From a virus: a DNA stretch of 22,105 nt. This document shows, piece by piece, positions 11,517-20,613 of the stretch. The notes beneath the pieces were generated by a model. It was not told the DNA's origin, did no database searches, and saw nothing but the letters and a program-made list of their open reading frames with translations. The first letter of the stretch is position 1; every line of letters begins with the position of its first letter. The DNA lies in IMG/VR virus record IMGVR_UViG_3300046543_000029, positions 1 to 22,105 of that record; one strand, given 5' to 3'. Both the position numbers and the translations under genes were made by a program.

Positions 11517-14500
11517 ATGGCCGATTGGTGGGATGCTGCTCCCAAAGCAAGCACGATAGATGTTGCATCAGATGCTGAGGGCGCTTCCCCCCAAGTTGCG
11601 GACTTGGCTCGTAGCATCTATCACCAAGAGTCCGGCAGTGGGAAGAACACAACGACTTCCAACGCTGGTGCTGTGGGCGGGATGCAGATTATCCCCTCCA
11701 CGTTTCACTCTGTGGCGGATCCTGACTGGAGTATTCACGACCCAGTTCAGAATGCTCGAGCCGGTGTACGGTACATCACCCAGCTGCTCGACAAGGCTGG
11801 TGGGGACCCCGCTCTGGCTGCTGCAGGCTACTACGGTGGCCCGGGGGCTATAGACAAGGCTCGCAAGGGTATTGCCGTAAGTGACCCTAGGAACCCCAAC
11901 GCTCCCAACACGCTGCAGTATGGACAACAGGTAGTCTCTAGGATGAACGGTGGGGGTAGTGGCTCAGGCTCTAACTGGTGGTCCTCGGCTCCCTTGGCTG
12001 ATGATGGCTCCGATGCTCCCCAAGCACCTGATCCGGACCAAGTACCCAATGCAACCCCTGGGGTCTCTCAGGATGCTGCGTATGGCTTCAACACGCAAGG
12101 GCAGGCTGCAGGTACCCAGGCCCCTACGGATGCCCCACAGGCTCCTCAGGAAGCCCCTAGTCAAGCAGGGCAGGCTTGGAACCAGATCATCCACGGTGTG
12201 GGTAATGTGGTCCTCCATCCGCTCGACACAGCAGCGAAGATTGGAACCGCAGTAAAGGATGGTGCTGTTGACTTTGGTCAGAGTATGTACGATCACCCAG
12301 GTCAGACCATCGACAACGTGGTCCGGGGTATCGCTGATACGGCTACCTTCGGTGCTGCTGACAAGATAGCAGCGAAAGCGGACCAACTTACCGGTCGCAC
12401 GGGTGACGCCACCTATGACCAGAACCTTGCTGCCCAAAGAGCACAGGATCAGGCAGGCGGTGCAGCGTTCCACGTAGGTCAGTTGGGGGGTGCATTCCTC
12501 CCGGGTGTAGGGCAGGTAGGCCTCGCTGCCCATGCTGTCGAAGCGGTCCCCACGGCCTCTAGGCTCCTAAAGTTAGGCGCTGGTGCAGGCGCTGGTGCTG
12601 CTGAAGGCACAGCGAACTACCTTGGTCACAACGATGGTCCTGTGAACCTCAGCGACCTCTCGGCCAATGCTGCCGTGGGTACCCTTGGTGGCACGGTCCT
12701 CGGTGCTATGAACAAGCATACCGGCGACCAGATGGCTGAGTCGTTCCTGAGGAAAGCTGGTGGTGCTGGCGATGACGCTACTCGTATCGCTAATGCCCAA
12801 CAGGCCGCTGAGATTACCCAGGGTCTTCAGGGTCTCCAAGGTCGCACAACACAGGGTGACACAGCACTAGGTCCTGCAGACGCTAATGCTCTTGCCAACA
12901 AGTACACGCAAGACGCAGCCAATGCTATCCGTCAGGTTCCTAAGACCGCAGACCGTCAGACGCTTCTCCAAGCTCTGAACATGCCTCGTGCTCTCACGGA
13001 CGATGAGGTAACAGCCCTCCGAGCACTCCCTCATGGGGACGCTGTAGCTGATGCTATCCAGATGCGCAACCGCGCTATGGCGATGACTGCTGCTTCTCCT
13101 GCCAGTTCCAATCCGATCTTGGCTATGGGACGCACAGGTGTCGATAACGGTCTCCTTGGTACCGCTGCGTATGCCACGGGTCACCCTGTCATCGGTATGG
13201 CACTGAACTCTGGGTTCGCTCGGAACCTCGCTGGTCGCCTCTTGGGTGGCCGTGAGAACCGCACGGGGAACATTGCATCGTGGCTCAAGCAAGGGGACAA
13301 CGCTGAGGCGTTCCTGAATAAGTACGGTAACTCCGCGGCAAACCAGAGTGCCCAGGACCTCCAGACTGGTCTGCAACAGATGCAGAACTTCCAAGGTCCG
13401 ATGCCTCAGGGTGCTCAGGGTTCCCAAGGTGCTGCGATGCAGGGTGCCCGACAGGCTGCTGCTGCCCAGGCTGCATTGGCTAAGGCTCAGGCTGCTCGGG
13501 ATGCTCAACAGGCTGCGAACCTCACGAACTCTGTGAAGATTCGACAGCAACAAGCTGCTGCTCGTCAGGCTGCTGCAACGGCTCAGGCTAACCAAGCGGC
13601 TCAGGCTCAGACCACTGTGGAAGCTCAGGCTGCTCAACAGGCCCAAGCCGAACAGGCTCGTGCTGCTCAGTACGCCCAACAGCGCCAACAGCAATCCGCT
13701 TCTGTCCGTCAGCAACAGGCTGCTCAAGCTGCTCAACAGCAACAGGAAGCTGCGGCTCAACAGGCTGCTCAGGCTGCATCACAGCAACGAGCCAGTCAGT
13801 ACGCCCAACAGCGTCAGGCTCAGTCCGCTGAGGTCCGTGCTGCCCAACCGACTCCTGTGGACCCTGCGGTAGCCATGGCTCAACAGGCCCAAGCTGCCAA
13901 GGATCGTCTTGCTGCACGTGTGGCTGCTCGTCAGACTGCTAACACTGCTGACAATGTGGCTAAGGGTCGAGTTGCTGATGCTGCTGCCAAGCAAGCTGAG
14001 GCTCAAGCCAAGGTCGATAAGGTTGCCTCGGGTGACTTTACGGATGCTGACTTCAACAAACCGGCTGTCAAGGTGATGCTGGCCCATGTGGACAGTCCTG
14101 ACCTCGATTCGGTGAAGAAAGCCCTGTCTGAGATTGCCACGGAAGAGCCTGCAGTTGGTGCTACGGCTGCTCACTTGCTCACCCCAGGGTCCAAGAAGAT
14201 CAACTACTACACCCTTCAGCAACGACTCCAGAACAAGTTGGGGGTCCGTGAGCCTGAGGTTGGTGAAGTGGACAAGATCATGGGCCGAACTCCGGCTCCT
14301 TCGAGTGGTGATGGTGCTCTTTCGGGGGCCATTCAGAACCCTCAGGCATACCAAGCCCAAATCAACCGTAGGCAAGCGCAGGTTTCCCATGCTGTTACCC
14401 AAGCTCCTACGCCAGAGATGGCTGTAGTGGCTCATCAGATGGGCGGTGAATCGTCTCCGGCAATCAAGCAGCAGGCTTTTGATGCGGTTATGGCTAAAGC

Positions 14501-14564
14501 GTCTGCTAACGAGAAGGAATACCTGAAGAAATTCGTGGAGCCTTTGATCTCATATGGGAAATAA
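11517..14564 (+). CDS. ejection protein with lytic transglycosylase domain (1015 aa)
   Basis: Residues about 25-120 are a soluble lytic transglycosylase (SLT) domain. The catalytic Glu is E38 in IYHQESGSG. It is followed by NAGAVGGMQIIPSTF (the GLMQI motif) and AAAGYYGGPGA (the AYNxG-type motif). It should cut peptidoglycan locally during DNA entry. A Pro/Ala/Gln linker and several Gly/Ala-rich hydrophobic segments (for example GQLGGAFLPGVGQVGLAAHA, residues about 319-338) follow. A very long Ala/Gln coiled-coil zone (about 630-850) contains a 43-residue-spaced repeat. The C-terminal 130 residues are ordinary soluble sequence. It is the third and largest ejection-type protein, starting directly on the previous stop with AAGGAAA upstream. 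Confidence 0.88.
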   Translation: MADWWDAAPKASTIDVASDAEGASPQVADLARSIYHQESGSGKNTTTSNAGAVGGMQIIPSTFHSVADPDWSIHDPVQNARAGVRYITQLLDKAGGDPALAAAGYYGGPGAIDKARKGIAVSDPRNPNAPNTLQYGQQVVSRMNGGGSGSGSNWWSSAPLADDGSDAPQAPDPDQVPNATPGVSQDAAYGFNTQGQAAGTQAPTDAPQAPQEAPSQAGQAWNQIIHGVGNVVLHPLDTAAKIGTAVKDGAVDFGQSMYDHPGQTIDNVVRGIADTATFGAADKIAAKADQLTGRTGDATYDQNLAAQRAQDQAGGAAFHVGQLGGAFLPGVGQVGLAAHAVEAVPTASRLLKLGAGAGAGAAEGTANYLGHNDGPVNLSDLSANAAVGTLGGTVLGAMNKHTGDQMAESFLRKAGGAGDDATRIANAQQAAEITQGLQGLQGRTTQGDTALGPADANALANKYTQDAANAIRQVPKTADRQTLLQALNMPRALTDDEVTALRALPHGDAVADAIQMRNRAMAMTAASPASSNPILAMGRTGVDNGLLGTAAYATGHPVIGMALNSGFARNLAGRLLGGRENRTGNIASWLKQGDNAEAFLNKYGNSAANQSAQDLQTGLQQMQNFQGPMPQGAQGSQGAAMQGARQAAAAQAALAKAQAARDAQQAANLTNSVKIRQQQAAARQAAATAQANQAAQAQTTVEAQAAQQAQAEQARAAQYAQQRQQQSASVRQQQAAQAAQQQQEAAAQQAAQAASQQRASQYAQQRQAQSAEVRAAQPTPVDPAVAMAQQAQAAKDRLAARVAARQTANTADNVAKGRVADAAAKQAEAQAKVDKVASGDFTDADFNKPAVKVMLAHVDSPDLDSVKKALSEIATEEPAVGATAAHLLTPGSKKINYYTLQQRLQNKLGVREPEVGEVDKIMGRTPAPSSGDGALSGAIQNPQAYQAQINRRQAQVSHAVTQAPTPEMAVVAHQMGGESSPAIKQQAFDAVMAKASANEKEYLKKFVEPLISYGK

Positions 14565-14870
14565 GTGAAAACCATTGAAGTTTTGAACCTGCTGGAGGCC
14601 TTTGGACGCATTGAAGGCTCTCCGGCACTAACCAACGAAGAAAAGGCCGGCATCGGGAAGGAGATATTGCGTCAACTTCCCTTTGCACACCTTGCATCTG
14701 CCTCACACGCCTCTATTGAAGCCGTTTCTCGGTCCATTGGGGAGCGTGTAGCAACCTTGGAGAAAGAGAGTGAGCGAAGAATCACCGAAGACACCCGGAA
14801 GATCGACAGCCCGAGTAAAGAAACACAAAAGACCCGACAGCCACTTCGCAAAGCTCCAGCAAACCCCTGA
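14565..14870 (+). CDS. hypothetical protein before terminase (101 aa)
   Basis: Starts with GTG immediately after the previous TAA (weak GGGA ribosome site). The first 75 residues are helical and acidic-basic mixed (VLNLLEAFGRIEGSPALTNEEKAGIGKEIL). The last 35, which overlap the terminase small gene in another frame, are Lys/Arg/Ser-rich and probably disordered (RKIDSPSKETQKTRQPLRKAP). No family recognised. Position suggests a packaging helper or a minor virion protein. The 101-base overlap with the next gene is unusually long for this compact block. Confidence 0.7.
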   Translation: MKTIEVLNLLEAFGRIEGSPALTNEEKAGIGKEILRQLPFAHLASASHASIEAVSRSIGERVATLEKESERRITEDTRKIDSPSKETQKTRQPLRKAPANP

Positions 14871-15243
14871 GGGACGTGCTCAGTTAGCTGAGTGGCGGTC
14901 TCGGAGTAGTCATTCTGGGCGTCCCCATGGGGCAACCGATGGGTTCACTCAGAAGACTCGTACCAAAATGATCGCTAAGGCCCGCGCCGAGGCAAAGGAC
15001 CTAATGATTCATATGGAAAAGAAAGGATACGTCATCCCGAAGGATGAACATGCCAAGGAAGCCCTGGAAGTTGTGATTACGGAGATGCGCCGCAAGGACA
15101 TTAGCCCTAAGGACAAGATTTCAGCCGCTGCTTTGCTCCTCACGTACACCTTGGCTAAACCGGCAACGGAAACGACCATGAATGTGCGCAAAGCCGAGGA
15201 CTTCTTGAATGACCTCGCTCTTGAAATGAAGGATGACAAATAG
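14770..15243 (+). CDS. terS: terminase small subunit (157 aa)
   Basis: GTG start with a GGAG ribosome site inside the preceding gene. The product has a strongly basic N-terminus (KTPGRSTARVKKHKRPDSHF) suited to DNA contact and a central helical oligomerisation region (KEALEVVITEMRRKDISPKDKISAAALLLTYTLAKP). The tail matches those of phage small terminases (ETTMNVRKAEDFLNDLALEM). It would recognise the packaging start and regulate the large subunit. Assignment rests on this pattern plus position two genes before terL, and size fits the family. Confidence 0.8.
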   Translation: MSEESPKTPGRSTARVKKHKRPDSHFAKLQQTPEGRAQLAEWRSRSSHSGRPHGATDGFTQKTRTKMIAKARAEAKDLMIHMEKKGYVIPKDEHAKEALEVVITEMRRKDISPKDKISAAALLLTYTLAKPATETTMNVRKAEDFLNDLALEMKDDK

Positions 15244-15677
15244 TGTGTGAGCTTAAGGCCTGCACTCGTTGCGGGCAGTCAAAGCCACTATTCGAGTTTG
15301 GGAAAGACGCCAGAAATACTGGCAGCGGTCTAAAGGCTGAGTGTAAAGCTTGTGCGCGTGCATACGCTAACGCTCGGCCCCGCGACAACATCAACCGCCT
15401 AGCTATGGAAGGCTACTACAGGCGCACTTTTGGCCTTACCCGAGAAGAGGTAAAGGCAAAGAAGGAAGCTGTAGGCAACCGCTGTGAGATATGCGGTGAC
15501 CTTGTAGGAAGACTTGTCGTGGATCACAACCACGCCACCGGTGAGGTGCGGGGGATTCTCTGCACAAACTGTAATAGCGGTATCGGAAAACTAAAAGATT
15601 CGCCCTCTGTTTTGGAGGCGGCAATCGCCTACTTAACATCACGAGGGCACTATGGACCCACAACTGGCAGTCCGTAA
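15243..15677 (+). CDS. recombination endonuclease VII-type HNH nuclease (144 aa)
   Basis: An N-terminal zinc ribbon (C7, C10, C34, C37) is followed by a His-Me finger domain. That domain carries CEIC (C81, C84), the catalytic VVDHNHATGEVRGILC (D94, H95, N96, H97) and CTNCNSGIG (C107, C110). This is the endonuclease VII layout, which resolves branched DNA. It starts on the terS stop (GTG sharing one base) and ends inside terL by 26 bases. HNH nucleases beside terminases are needed for genome packaging in several phages, so a role in clearing branches or cutting concatemers fits. A homing nuclease is the alternative, but the tight overlap argues for an integral gene. Confidence 0.9.
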   Translation: MCELKACTRCGQSKPLFEFGKDARNTGSGLKAECKACARAYANARPRDNINRLAMEGYYRRTFGLTREEVKAKKEAVGNRCEICGDLVGRLVVDHNHATGEVRGILCTNCNSGIGKLKDSPSVLEAAIAYLTSRGHYGPTTGSP

Positions 15678-17220
15678 ACGACTACTAGAAGACTTCACCT
15701 TCTACGCCAAACACTGCTTAAAGATTCGTACGAAAGAGGGTTCTATTGAGCCTCTGGTTCTCAATGAGGCCCAAACGATCTTCGTCGAGAAGTGTATGAA
15801 GCAGCTTCAAGAGACAGGAAAGATTCGAGCGATTGTCCTTAAGGGGCGTCAGCAAGGTCTCTCCACCGTCATTGAAGGGATGCTCTACTGGTATGTATCG
15901 CAACACCGGGCAGTGAAGGCAATCGTGGTTACGCACTTGGGGGAATCTACCAAAGCCCTTTTTGACATGTGCAAACGGTACCACGACTCATGTCCTGAGG
16001 CCCTTAGACCACAGACCAAATACTCCTCACGTAAAGAACTTGCATTCAACCTGCTTGATAGCTCCTATATGGTGGCTACGGCTGGTGGTGAGGGCATTGG
16101 GCGTGGCGAAACGATTCAGCTTGCCCACCTCTCTGAAGCAGCTTTCTATCCTCCCGCTACAGCCAAAGACAACATCAACGGCCTGTTCCAAGCTATCCCT
16201 AACGCCCCCGGCACGATGGTATTCATCGAGTCCACGGCGAATGGGATTGGGAACCCTTTCCACAATATCTGGACTGCGGCTGTAGAAGGTAAGTCTGAAT
16301 TCGAGCCTGTGTTCATCGAGTGGTTCCTTCAGAAAGAATACCGCTCCCCTGTTCCCAAGGGGTTCCAAAGAACGCCTAAGGAAGAGGAGCTAGTCAAGCT
16401 GTACGGGCTGGATGATGAGCAACTGATGTTCCGCAGGCACAAGATAGCCATCAACGGTGAGGAGTTATTTCAACAGGAATACCCCTGCTGTGCTGATGAA
16501 GCCTTCTTGACCACTGGACGCCCTGTGTTCAACCAGCAGCAGATGCAGACGCTGATAAATGACGCCCCTGACATCAAGCAACGCCTGGAGCTTATTGGTG
16601 ACGAGTTTGAGGCTACTCCTCGGGGTGACCTTCTGCTCTACAAGACGGTTGACCCAGGTGAGGCTTACTACATTGGTGCTGACGTTGCCATGGGTATCCG
16701 AGGTGGCGACTGGTCCGTAGCTCAGATTCTTGACTCCAAGAAGAGACAGGTCGGTATCTACAGGTCTCAGGTTCACCCTGACTACTTCGCTACCGTCCTA
16801 GAGAAACTTGGGCACTTCTTCAACACAGCGAAGATCGCCGTCGAGAATAACAACCACGGCATCCTGACTGCTACCCGATTGGGCAAAGACCTTGCCTATC
16901 CCAACATCTACTTCGAGACCAAGGTCGACACGCAGACCGAGGACGAGACCATCACCTACGGCTTCCGTACCACTGTCAAGACCAAGCCTCTCATCATCGA
17001 CAAGCTTCGTGCTGCGTACCGTGAGAAGGACATCGAGGTCTATGACAAGTTGACCCTTCGTGAGTGCCTTACTTACGTGGTCAAGGACGATGGAAAGATG
17101 GAAGCGGAGTCTGGGTGTTACGACGATTGTGTCATGTCCCTCGCAATAGCGAACTTCATACATGAAGGCCACTTCACTCCCGTGGAGAGTACTTCTGAAT
17201 ATTACATCGAGATGATTTAA
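15652..17220 (+). CDS. terL: terminase large subunit (522 aa)
   Basis: The packaging motor ATPase plus nuclease. The ATPase half shows Walker A KGRQQGLST (64-72), a Walker B-type strand ending HLSEAAF (E162 as likely catalytic carboxylate), and FIESTANG (191-198) as coupling motif. The nuclease half is RNase H-like with acidic residues D344 in YIGADVAMG, E398 in AVENNNHG and D491/D492 in GCYDDCVMSLA. All key residues are intact and length is normal for the Terminase_6/large terminase class. GAGGG precedes the start, which lies 26 bases inside the endonuclease gene. It is likely to dock on the portal encoded next. Confidence 0.95.
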   Translation: MDPQLAVRKRLLEDFTFYAKHCLKIRTKEGSIEPLVLNEAQTIFVEKCMKQLQETGKIRAIVLKGRQQGLSTVIEGMLYWYVSQHRAVKAIVVTHLGESTKALFDMCKRYHDSCPEALRPQTKYSSRKELAFNLLDSSYMVATAGGEGIGRGETIQLAHLSEAAFYPPATAKDNINGLFQAIPNAPGTMVFIESTANGIGNPFHNIWTAAVEGKSEFEPVFIEWFLQKEYRSPVPKGFQRTPKEEELVKLYGLDDEQLMFRRHKIAINGEELFQQEYPCCADEAFLTTGRPVFNQQQMQTLINDAPDIKQRLELIGDEFEATPRGDLLLYKTVDPGEAYYIGADVAMGIRGGDWSVAQILDSKKRQVGIYRSQVHPDYFATVLEKLGHFFNTAKIAVENNNHGILTATRLGKDLAYPNIYFETKVDTQTEDETITYGFRTTVKTKPLIIDKLRAAYREKDIEVYDKLTLRECLTYVVKDDGKMEAESGCYDDCVMSLAIANFIHEGHFTPVESTSEYYIEMI

Positions 17221-17223
17221 ACA

Positions 17224-19281
17224 ATGGCTAAGGCTTCCAAAAAGTTTCAGCCTGTGGATGACAGTGAACTCAAGGTTATCGTAGGGAAACACGTTCAATC
17301 GAGCGTGCTCTACTATGACTCGAAGCTGTCCAAAGAGCGTATGGATGTCATGGAGTATTACCATGGCAATCGTCCTAAACCCGCTCACGCAGGTAATTCG
17401 AAGTACGTCTCTATGGACGTTTTCGATGCTGTGGAATCCCTGAAGGCTGTCCTTCTGGAAACCTTCTCCGCAGGCAACAAGATTGTCTCCTACGATCCCC
17501 AGACTGACGCTGATGTCGAGCCTATGCGGATCGCAACGGAGTATGCAGACTACGTAGTCCATCGTCAGAACGATTCCTACGGCATCTTCTCGAGCATCAT
17601 CCAAGATGGCCTGATGGCTCGGAACGGGATCGCTAAGGTCTATTGGAGTGAAGAGTACGAGGACCAAGAAGAAGAGTTCCACAACCTGGACCTTCAGACT
17701 GCCGAACTGCTCTCCAATGACCCTGATGTCTCCGATGTCTCCCTCGAACACGACCCGGATACTGGGCTGTTCAATGGCACTTTGATTCGCAAGGTCGACA
17801 AGTGCCAAGTGAAGATCGATCCGATTCCCCCTGAGGAATTCCTGATCACCTCCACGGCTGCATCGATCGAAGCGGCTCCTTTCGTAGCACATAGAACCCG
17901 AAAGACTCGTACTGAGTTGATCAACATGGGGTACTCGAAGAAGCAGGTCTACGCTATCGATGATAACGATGGTGCCGATGAGATGAACATGGACCCAGAG
18001 CGCCTAGCACGCTTTGAGGACCTTGGTGTTGGTCTCCTGAACCTGGATGAAGTCGAGAATCAGGAACAGACTGAGCATGTGATCGTGTATGAAGCGTACA
18101 TGAACATCGATATGGATGGGAAGGGTACAGCCAAGTTGTGGAAGGTCACGATGGCTGGTAACACCATTCTCGACAAGGAACAGTGCGACAAGAAGCCGTT
18201 CCTCTCGTTCTGCCCGGTACCCCTGCCCCATGCGTTCTATGGTGGCAACTATGCTGCCCGAGTGATCCCTACGCAGAACGCTCGTACTGTGCTGGTCCGA
18301 GGCATCCTAGACCATACCGTAGTCACCAATAACCCCCGCATGATGGTGGTTAAGGGTGCCGTGACGAACCCCAAGGAACTCCTAGAGAACCGTGTGGGTG
18401 GTCTGGTGAACGTGACGAGGCCGGATGGCATCATTCCGCTCCCACAGCCGGGTCTTAATCCCTTCGTATTCCAGACGATTCAGTTGCTGGATGACGATAA
18501 GGAAGAGGTCACTGGGGTATCCAAGCTGTCCCAAGGTCTCAATAAGGACGCAGTGTCGAAGCAGAACAGTCAGGCAATGGTGGAGAACCTTGTCGGCCTG
18601 TCTCAGCAACGCGAGAAGATCATCGCTCGTAACTTCGCCAATCACTTCATCAAGCCCCTGTACCTCGAGGTCTATCGTCTGGTTCTTATGAACGAGAAGA
18701 AGACCAAGATCATCAGGCTCGCAGGGAACTTCACGGAAGTGAATCCCCAAGAGTGGACCGAGGAAGTCACTTGCACCATCGAGTTGAAGCTTGGCTACGG
18801 TGAACAGGAAGCTGAGGCTCAGAAGTACATGGGTCTCCATACGTCCCTCTCGGCTGTCGATGGTGGCTCTGGTCGTCTCTACTCCGAGCAGAACAAGTAC
18901 GCCCTGATGCAGACCGCCTTGGACAAGACAGGCATCAAGCAAATCAACCGTTACCTCACTGATCCTAGCACCCTTCCGCCTGTCCAGCCTGATCCTAATC
19001 AAGTCAAGGCTCAGGAACTCGAGGAACGCCAAGTGGCTGTCCAAGAGCAGATGGCTCAGACCTCGGCTCAGAAGGTTAGCGACCACGCGACCCTTGAACA
19101 GATGCGTCTCAAGATTGAGCAGATGCAAGCTCAGTTGGATGCACAGAACAAGAGCAAGGAACTCAGTATCAAGGAATTCACTGCTTCGTCTGAACTGGCT
19201 CTCAAGACCCATGAACTGGACCTTGTAGAGAAAGAGATGGAGATGAATCCTCCGCAAACCCAAGCGGTCCTCAAGACCTAA
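17224..19281 (+). CDS. portal protein (685 aa)
   Basis: Podovirus-type portal by length, position after terL and sequence style. The N-terminus (KLSKERMDVMEYYHGN, then SKYVSMDVFDAVESLKAVLLETF) begins the clip/wing region. A central block (NARTVLVRGILDHTVVTNNPRMMV, then TGVSKLSQGLNKDAVSKQNSQ) is the crown-stem region seen in these portals. The last 100 residues are a Gln/Glu/Lys coiled coil (QVAVQEQMAQTSAQ to HELDLVEKEMEM). A dodecameric ring at the capsid vertex is expected, through which DNA enters and leaves. It starts three bases after terL with only a weak ribosome site. Confidence 0.92.
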   Translation: MAKASKKFQPVDDSELKVIVGKHVQSSVLYYDSKLSKERMDVMEYYHGNRPKPAHAGNSKYVSMDVFDAVESLKAVLLETFSAGNKIVSYDPQTDADVEPMRIATEYADYVVHRQNDSYGIFSSIIQDGLMARNGIAKVYWSEEYEDQEEEFHNLDLQTAELLSNDPDVSDVSLEHDPDTGLFNGTLIRKVDKCQVKIDPIPPEEFLITSTAASIEAAPFVAHRTRKTRTELINMGYSKKQVYAIDDNDGADEMNMDPERLARFEDLGVGLLNLDEVENQEQTEHVIVYEAYMNIDMDGKGTAKLWKVTMAGNTILDKEQCDKKPFLSFCPVPLPHAFYGGNYAARVIPTQNARTVLVRGILDHTVVTNNPRMMVVKGAVTNPKELLENRVGGLVNVTRPDGIIPLPQPGLNPFVFQTIQLLDDDKEEVTGVSKLSQGLNKDAVSKQNSQAMVENLVGLSQQREKIIARNFANHFIKPLYLEVYRLVLMNEKKTKIIRLAGNFTEVNPQEWTEEVTCTIELKLGYGEQEAEAQKYMGLHTSLSAVDGGSGRLYSEQNKYALMQTALDKTGIKQINRYLTDPSTLPPVQPDPNQVKAQELEERQVAVQEQMAQTSAQKVSDHATLEQMRLKIEQMQAQLDAQNKSKELSIKEFTASSELALKTHELDLVEKEMEMNPPQTQAVLKT

Positions 19282-19290
19282 CGATCCCTC

Positions 19291-19536
19291 ATGAGCGAAG
19301 AACTCATGCTCAAACGAGGATTGGCGGCTGAAGTGCTTCTGGAGACAGAGGCCTTCACCGTCGTCATCAACGAGCTATACAACCAATACCTTGCGGAAAT
19401 AACTGAGAGTGACCTGGGAGCCAAGGAGAAGCGTGAGAACGCCTTCTACCAACTCCGAGCACTCCAGAACGTTACCGCAGAACTCCAAAGTTGGGTCTAT
19501 GCCAAGGCCCAGCTTCTTACCCCAAACGAAGAGTAA
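19291..19536 (+). CDS. small conserved-type head-operon protein (81 aa)
   Basis: An all-helical, acidic protein (LKRGLAAEVLLETEAFTVV, then LYNQYLAEITESDLGAKEKR, then LRALQNVTAELQSWVYAKAQL). Small proteins of this pattern sit between portal and scaffold in many podoviruses, with unknown function. A role as an assembly helper or minor head protein is inference from position. There is no clear Shine-Dalgarno, so it may depend on translation of the portal gene nine bases upstream. Confidence 0.8.
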   Translation: MSEELMLKRGLAAEVLLETEAFTVVINELYNQYLAEITESDLGAKEKRENAFYQLRALQNVTAELQSWVYAKAQLLTPNEE

Positions 19537-19545
19537 TCAAACACT

Positions 19546-20583
19546 ATGACCACCCAATCGGGCGTCAACGCTGAACACACCGCCGCGTTGTCCTTTACTG
19601 AAGATGACGCAGCAGAACAATTTCTGTCTAGATGGAGCGATAAGGACCCTGAAGAGGTATCCGAAAGCCCTGAGGAAGAAGACGTAGCTCAAGAGGACGA
19701 TGAACCGACTGAGCACGAGGCTGAAGAAGAGCATGAAGAAGCCGAAGGAACCGATGAGGACCCTCAAGAAAGCGACGAGGAGCCTACCGAAGACGACGAC
19801 CAGGAAGTCGAAGAGGAAGACAAGCCTAAGAAGAAGGCTAAGGTCCTCGATGACGAAGCAAAGGTCATCGTTAAGGAAGGCGACGAGGAGCACGAGGTAT
19901 CCGTAAAGGACCTGAAGCGTCTCTATGGTCAAGAAGCAGCACTGACGAAGAAGTCTCAGCAGGTTGCATCTCAACGCAAGGAAGTGGAAGCCGCTAACCA
20001 GAAGGCTGCTGCACAGATTGATCGAATCTATCAGAAGGCCGCTGCCCGTTGGGAGCCGTATTCGAAGATCGACATGCTGGTCGCAAGCAAGCAACTGGAT
20101 GCTGAGTCTTTCACCGCCCTCCGCGCTGAAGCACAGGCTGCATGGGATGACTTTCGTTTCATCACCCAGGAAGTAGACACGTTCGTAGCGAATGCTAATG
20201 AACAACGTCAACAAGCAATGAAGGCTGCAGCAGTCGATGCTGTCAAGACCCTTCAAGAAAAGCTGCCCGGCTGGAACCAGAAGGTTTATGACGAAGTTCG
20301 GTCCTATGGGATCGATAAGGGCTTGGCACCCGAAGTCATCAACAACATGGTCGATGCCAATGCACTGCTGATTATCCACAAGGCAATGCAGTTCGACAAG
20401 GCGAAGAGTGTCGTGACCAAGAAGGTCAACAACACTCCCAAGAAGGTCCTGAAGACCACCAAGGCAGTCACATCTAATGACGCCAAGGTCGACAAGACCA
20501 CCAAGGCCAAGCAACGTCTCAAGACCTCGGGTTCCACCGATGACGCTGCAGACCTGTTCTTGGCTCGTTGGGCAGCTGAGTAA
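19546..20583 (+). CDS. capsid scaffolding protein (345 aa)
   Basis: Lies between portal and capsid genes. Residues about 30-100 are extremely acidic. A helical coiled-coil core follows (KKSQQVASQRKEVEAANQKAAAQ and later segments), then a basic linker (about 290-330), the usual make-up of scaffolds. The N-terminal DDAAEQFLSRW (20-30) and the C-terminal DDAADLFLARW (332-342) are near copies, 8 of 11 identical. Scaffolds usually bind coat through one terminal helix, so this protein may have two coat- or portal-binding ends. GAAGAG precedes the start. Confidence 0.85.
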   Translation: MTTQSGVNAEHTAALSFTEDDAAEQFLSRWSDKDPEEVSESPEEEDVAQEDDEPTEHEAEEEHEEAEGTDEDPQESDEEPTEDDDQEVEEEDKPKKKAKVLDDEAKVIVKEGDEEHEVSVKDLKRLYGQEAALTKKSQQVASQRKEVEAANQKAAAQIDRIYQKAAARWEPYSKIDMLVASKQLDAESFTALRAEAQAAWDDFRFITQEVDTFVANANEQRQQAMKAAAVDAVKTLQEKLPGWNQKVYDEVRSYGIDKGLAPEVINNMVDANALLIIHKAMQFDKAKSVVTKKVNNTPKKVLKTTKAVTSNDAKVDKTTKAKQRLKTSGSTDDAADLFLARWAAE

Positions 20584-20613
20584 TCAATCCCTCTCTCCAT
20601 TTAGGAAAACACA

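Noticed and set aside
12867-13760. Long - strand frame (297 codons) rich in Leu and Ser
   Set aside because: Antisense of the Ala/Gln repeat zone in the transglycosylase protein. GCT/CAG codons read backwards give Ser/Leu runs.
16798-17892. 364-codon - strand frame across terL and portal
   Set aside because: It spans the junction of two well-supported + strand genes and has no own start signal. It reflects codon bias of those genes.
19537-20514. 325-codon - strand frame opposite the scaffold gene
   Set aside because: The Glu/Asp/Lys-rich scaffold read antisense gives Leu/Phe/Val runs that imitate a membrane protein. No ribosome site or neighbouring - strand genes are present.
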